Source of the DNA: an uncultured Pelagibacteraceae bacterium
GTDB taxonomy: Bacteria > Pseudomonadota > Alphaproteobacteria > Pelagibacterales > Pelagibacteraceae
NCBI GenBank assembly: GCA_902559395.1
Contig: CACEHR010000007.1
Coordinates: 1 to 64,000, forward strand
Direction of reading: 5' to 3'
DNA: 64,000 bases
In this document: positions 60,812 through 64,000 of the stretch, piece after piece
How the letters are laid out: the number at the start of each line of letters is the position of its first letter
How positions within the stretch are numbered: the first letter of the stretch is position 1
The notes under the pieces: generated by a model
What the model was told of the DNA's origin: nothing
What the model saw: the letters and a program-made list of their open reading frames with translations, nothing else
Databases searched by the model: none
Position numbers and translations under genes: made by a program

Positions 60812-61228
60812 ATGTTAAAATTAAGATTATCAAGAGGTGGAACAAAAAAACGTCCTGTTTATAAGGTTGTTGTTGCCGACAGTCGTTTTGCAAGGGACGG
60901 AAGATTTATAGAGAAGGTTGGTTTTTTTAACCCTCTACTACCAAAAGAGAAAAAAGAAAGAGTGGGCCTAGAAGCCGAGAGAATTAAATATTGGCTTGGT
61001 CAAGGAGCTCAACCAACAACTAGAGTAGCAAGAATTTTAGGTGAGAACGAACTAATGCCTATGCCTGCAAATGGAAATAATCCAAATAAAGCAGTGCCAA
61101 AAAAAGAGAGAAATAAAAAAGAAGAGGATAATAAAGAAGCTCCAAAAGCAGAAGCAGCTCCAGCAGCAGAAGCTCCTAAAGAAGAAGCTCCAAAAGCAGA
61201 AGCAGCTCCAGCAGAGGAAAAAAAATAA
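60812..61228 (+). CDS. rpsP: Ribosomal protein S16 with Ala/Pro/Glu/Lys-rich tail
   Basis: Small-subunit protein S16. The conserved domain ([40 protein letters not shown], and [17 protein letters not shown]) ends near residue 80. A ~55-residue low-complexity tail follows, with repeats of the [17 protein letters not shown] type. Some alphaproteobacteria have tails on S16, but this one is similar to the tail of L19 in the same operon. A ribosome site GGAG precedes it; ffh is 14 bases upstream. Confidence 0.96.
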   Translation: MLKLRLSRGGTKKRPVYKVVVADSRFARDGRFIEKVGFFNPLLPKEKKERVGLEAERIKYWLGQGAQPTTRVARILGENELMPMPANGNNPNKAVPKKERNKKEEDNKEAPKAEAAPAAEAPKEEAPKAEAAPAEEKK

Positions 61229-61242
61229 TTTAAAGATTATTT

Positions 61243-61929
61243 ATGTGGCAAGCTCAAGTATTTACACTTTATCCAGAGGTTTTTCCTGGTCCTTTATCTA
61301 AAGGACTTTATGGAAAAGCTTTATCAAATAATTTATGGAAACTTAAAGTTGTAAATATAAGAGATGCAGCTGATGACAAACATAAATCAGTAGATGACAC
61401 ACCTTATGGGGGCGGTTCAGGGATGTTATTAAAAGCAGATGTTCTTGCAAAGTCTTTAGATGAAAACAAAAATGAGAGTGAGAGAATTTTATACTTATCG
61501 CCAAAAGGAAAAAAATTTGATCAAAATTTAGCAAAAGAGCTAGCTAATGAAAAATCTCTGTCTTTAATTTGTGGTCATTTTGAAGGTGTGGACGAAAGAA
61601 TACTTTCAACAAGAAATATTGAGGAAATTAGTATTGGAGATTATGTTTTGTCAGGCGGGGAGTCAGCAGCATATGTAGTAATAGATAGTATTTTAAGATT
61701 GCTGCCAGGTGTATTAGGAAATGAAAACTCTAAATTAGATGAAACCTTTGAAAATGGTCTTCTAGAGTACCCTCAGTATACAAAACCTCAAATTTGGGAG
61801 GAAAAAGCTGTACCAGACGTACTATTATCAGGTGATCATAATAAAATTAAACACTGGCGTTTATCTCAATCTGAGGCTATAACACGCGACCGAAGACCAG
61901 ATTTATGGGAAAAATATAAGAAGAATTAA
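61243..61929 (+). CDS. trmD: tRNA (guanine-N1)-methyltransferase TrmD
   Basis: Methylates G37 of tRNAs, using a trefoil-knot SPOUT fold. Motifs: [17 protein letters not shown], the SAM-binding [29 protein letters not shown], and [18 protein letters not shown], with the C-terminal [17 protein letters not shown]. At 228 residues it is normal. It follows rpsP by 14 bases without the usual rimM gene in between. rplS begins just after. Confidence 0.97.
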   Translation: MWQAQVFTLYPEVFPGPLSKGLYGKALSNNLWKLKVVNIRDAADDKHKSVDDTPYGGGSGMLLKADVLAKSLDENKNESERILYLSPKGKKFDQNLAKELANEKSLSLICGHFEGVDERILSTRNIEEISIGDYVLSGGESAAYVVIDSILRLLPGVLGNENSKLDETFENGLLEYPQYTKPQIWEEKAVPDVLLSGDHNKIKHWRLSQSEAITRDRRPDLWEKYKKN

Positions 61930-61945
61930 CTTGATAAATATTAAC

Positions 61946-62488
61946 ATGAAAACAATTGAAGAAATAAACCAGCATAACGTTAACAAAATTCTTTCAGAGA
62001 AAAAAATTCCAGAATTTTATCCTGGAGATGTTGTTAAGGTTGGTGTGAGAATTACCGAGGGTAAAAAAGAAAGAATTCAATATTTTGAGGGAGTATGTAT
62101 TGCTAAAAAAAGCAGAGACTTAAACTCATCTTTTACAGTTAGAAAAATTTCTTTTGGAGAGGGTGTTGAGAGAACTTTTCCTTTATTTGGAACTTTAATT
62201 GATTCAATTAAGGTTATTAGATCAGGTAAAGTAAGAAGAGCAAAACTTTATTATCTAAGAGACAGAACTGGTAAATCAGCAAGGATTGCAGAAAAAATTA
62301 GAAAAAAAATTGGTATTGATATCGAGGCAAAACCAGAGACAGTTACAGAGGAAAATGTAGCTCCTGCAGTTGAAGCACCTAAAGAAGAGGTTCCTAAAGC
62401 AGAAGCAGCACCTAAAGAAGAGGCGGCTCCAGCAACAGAGACTCCTAAAGAAGAACAAAAATCAGAAAGCTCTACAGAAAAAAAATAA
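61946..62488 (+). CDS. rplS: Ribosomal protein L19 with Ala/Pro/Glu/Lys-rich tail
   Basis: Large-subunit protein L19. The ATG at 61946 is the preferred start (an in-frame TTG at 61931 is possible). The conserved domain has [53 protein letters not shown], and [20 protein letters not shown]. About 55 extra residues rich in Ala, Pro, Glu and Lys follow, like the tail of S16. It is followed by leuC after 11 bases. Confidence 0.96.
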   Translation: MKTIEEINQHNVNKILSEKKIPEFYPGDVVKVGVRITEGKKERIQYFEGVCIAKKSRDLNSSFTVRKISFGEGVERTFPLFGTLIDSIKVIRSGKVRRAKLYYLRDRTGKSARIAEKIRKKIGIDIEAKPETVTEENVAPAVEAPKEEVPKAEAAPKEEAAPATETPKEEQKSESSTEKK

Positions 62489-62499
62489 TTTTTTTTTCA

Positions 62500-63903
62500 A
62501 TGTCTACAACATTATACGATAAAATTTGGAACGATCATCTAGTTGATCAACAAGATGACGGCACATCTTTACTTTTTGTAGATAGACATTTAATTCATGA
62601 GGTGACAAGCCCCCAAGCTTTTGAAGGATTAAGAAATTCTAATAGAAAAGTTAGACACCCAAATTTAACTTTAGCAGTTGCAGATCATAATGTTCCAACA
62701 ACTGACAGATCAAAAGGTATCTCAGATCAAGAGTCAAAAATTCAAGTAGATACTTTAGAGGCAAATTGTAAAGAATTTGGTGTTCAGTTATTTGGTATGG
62801 ATGATAAGAGGCAAGGTATCGTTCATATCATAGGACCTGAACAAGGTTTTACACAACCAGGTACAGTTATTGTTTGTGGAGACAGTCATACCGCAACGCA
62901 TGGAGCATTTGGTGCTTTAGCATTTGGAATAGGAACTTCAGAAGTTGAACATGTTTTAGCAACCCAAACACTAGTTCAGAAGAAAGCTAAAAATTTTAGA
63001 ATTAATGTTAATGGTGAACTTCCTTTAGGAGTTACTTCTAAAGATGTAATACTTCAAATAATTGGAAAAATAGGTACAGCAGGTGGCACAGGATCTGTTG
63101 TGGAATATGCTGGAGATTTAATAAGATCTTTAAGTGTTGAGCAAAGGATGACTATTTGCAATATGACAATTGAAGGTGGTGCAAGAGCAGGATTAATTGC
63201 ACCAGATGAAAAAATTTTTGAATATTTAAAAGGAAAACCAATGTCACCAAAAAGTGAAAATTGGGATAAAGCTTTGAACTATTGGGAAACTTTAAAAACA
63301 GACGCTGATGCTAGTTTTGATAAAGAAATTAGCCTTAATGCAAATGAAATTTTACCCATGATTACATGGGGTACGTCACCTCAAGATGTAATAACAATTG
63401 ATGGAAAAGTTCCAAATCCAAATAATGAGACTGATGAAGATAAAAAAAATTCAATTGAAAGAGCTTTAAAGTATATGGGTTTAAAACCTGACATGGCAGC
63501 CACAGATATAAAAATAGATAAAGTATTTATTGGTAGTTGTACTAATGGCAGAATAGAGGATTTGAGAGAAGCAGCAAAAATCGTAAAAGATAAAAAAGTA
63601 TCATCGCATGTTAATGCAATAGTAGTTCCAGGCTCAGGCTTAGTTAAAGAACAAGCAGAGCAAGAAGGACTAGATAAAATTTTTGTTAGCTCAGGGTTTG
63701 AATGGAGAGAACCAGGTTGCTCTATGTGTTTAGCGATGAATGCCGATAAATTAAAGCCAGAAGAACGATGCGCCTCTACATCAAATAGAAATTTTGAGGG
63801 AAGACAAGGTAGAGGTGGTAGAACCCATCTGGTTAGTCCAGGAATGGCCGCAGCAGCAGCAATTTCAGGTAATTTAGATGATGTCAGAAAGTATCAAAAT
63901 TAA
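62500..63903 (+). CDS. leuC: 3-isopropylmalate dehydratase large subunit
   Basis: Catalyses isomerisation of 2- to 3-isopropylmalate in leucine biosynthesis with LeuD. The 467-residue aconitase-type protein carries the [4Fe-4S] ligands in [16 protein letters not shown] and [17 protein letters not shown], plus [20 protein letters not shown] and [13 protein letters not shown]. Full length. It is located after rplS, a typical alphaproteobacterial link between the ribosomal operon and leuCD. Confidence 0.97.
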   Translation: MSTTLYDKIWNDHLVDQQDDGTSLLFVDRHLIHEVTSPQAFEGLRNSNRKVRHPNLTLAVADHNVPTTDRSKGISDQESKIQVDTLEANCKEFGVQLFGMDDKRQGIVHIIGPEQGFTQPGTVIVCGDSHTATHGAFGALAFGIGTSEVEHVLATQTLVQKKAKNFRINVNGELPLGVTSKDVILQIIGKIGTAGGTGSVVEYAGDLIRSLSVEQRMTICNMTIEGGARAGLIAPDEKIFEYLKGKPMSPKSENWDKALNYWETLKTDADASFDKEISLNANEILPMITWGTSPQDVITIDGKVPNPNNETDEDKKNSIERALKYMGLKPDMAATDIKIDKVFIGSCTNGRIEDLREAAKIVKDKKVSSHVNAIVVPGSGLVKEQAEQEGLDKIFVSSGFEWREPGCSMCLAMNADKLKPEERCASTSNRNFEGRQGRGGRTHLVSPGMAAAAAISGNLDDVRKYQN

Positions 63904-64000
63904 ATGCAAAAATTTAATAAATTAAAAAGTATTCCAGCTTATTTACCAATTGTAAATATTGATACAGACATGATAATTCCAAAACAGTTTTTAAAAACTA
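63904..64000 (+). CDS. leuD: 3-isopropylmalate dehydratase small subunit, truncated by window end
   Basis: The ATG directly follows the leuC stop. The 32 visible residues begin [20 protein letters not shown] and include [10 protein letters not shown], the conserved N-terminal motif of LeuD. The rest lies outside the window. It forms the heterodimer with LeuC. Confidence 0.93.
   Translation, partial: MQKFNKLKSIPAYLPIVNIDTDMIIPKQFLKT

Noticed and set aside
61071..61301. Second protein overlapping the rpsP tail in another frame
   Set aside because: It is a Gln/Lys low-complexity shadow of the repeat-rich rpsP tail and runs into trmD.

Overview
The window looks like a chromosomal segment of a SAR11-type alphaproteobacterium (Pelagibacterales, 'Candidatus Pelagibacter'-like). 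The evidence is very AT-rich DNA, genes packed with no intergenic gap over 300 nt, many 1-11 nt overlaps, alphaproteobacterial gene pairs (tsaD/hemC divergent, dapF-ftsY beside ffh-rpsP-trmD-rplS-leuCD), two Tat-exported TRAP binding proteins, and a full glycolate oxidase operon. This assignment is an inference from gene content; no rRNA, tRNA or marker phylogeny was available. I saw no tRNA, rRNA, CRISPR array, IS element or integrase.

Layout. 1-4.6 kb: acetate-type uptake and activation (an SSS symporter with a DUF4212 small subunit, and acetyl-CoA synthetase with an odd lysine-rich N-terminal tail), then an EVE-domain protein. 4.65-11.35 kb: an accessory island with a restriction-modification-like cassette on the minus strand (PLD-nuclease/SNF2-helicase fusion, Eco57I-type adenine methylase, small basic protein). 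Each end carries an imperfect 26-bp direct repeat built of two 10-mers. 11.5-19.6 kb: tsaD, then a plus-strand run hemC-hemD-mscS-yggT-folD and small membrane proteins, a dehalogenase-like hydrolase, a TauD-type dioxygenase and an AEC transporter. 19.6-31.4 kb: MBL hydrolase, PQQ-type sugar dehydrogenase and SDR on minus. A light-repair group follows (photolyase-related protein, DUF2256, and a second FAD-photolyase-like protein with apparently inverted domain order), then psiE, argG, ialB, an aldo/keto reductase, ybhL, DUF2794 and ispZ. 31.5-36.6 kb: hspQ, a structured intergenic region, the cytochrome c maturation operon ccmCDEFGH and a PagL-like outer-membrane deacylase. 36.6-45.2 kb: a two-carbon acid block (FMN hydroxyacid oxidase, aminotransferase, glcDEF, two hydroxyacid dehydrogenases) and a tiny Fis-type HTH protein. 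45.2-56.9 kb: two TRAP transporter operons separated by an amidase, then an MFS carrier and a hydrolase. 57-64 kb: ftsY and dapF on minus; ffh with a strongly structured leader, rpsP, trmD, rplS, leuC and the start of leuD on plus.

How it fits together. The core is a streamlined heterotroph living on small organic acids: acetate (symporter + Acs), glycolate/glyoxylate (glcDEF and neighbours) and carboxylates (two TRAP systems). The strongest candidates for something new are: the repeat-bounded restriction-like island; the 883-residue TRAP permease with a coiled-coil tail; the shared leader and signal-peptide cassette of the two TRAP binding proteins; the RNA structures before ffh and ccmC; and matching Ala/Pro/Glu/Lys tails on ribosomal proteins S16 and L19.
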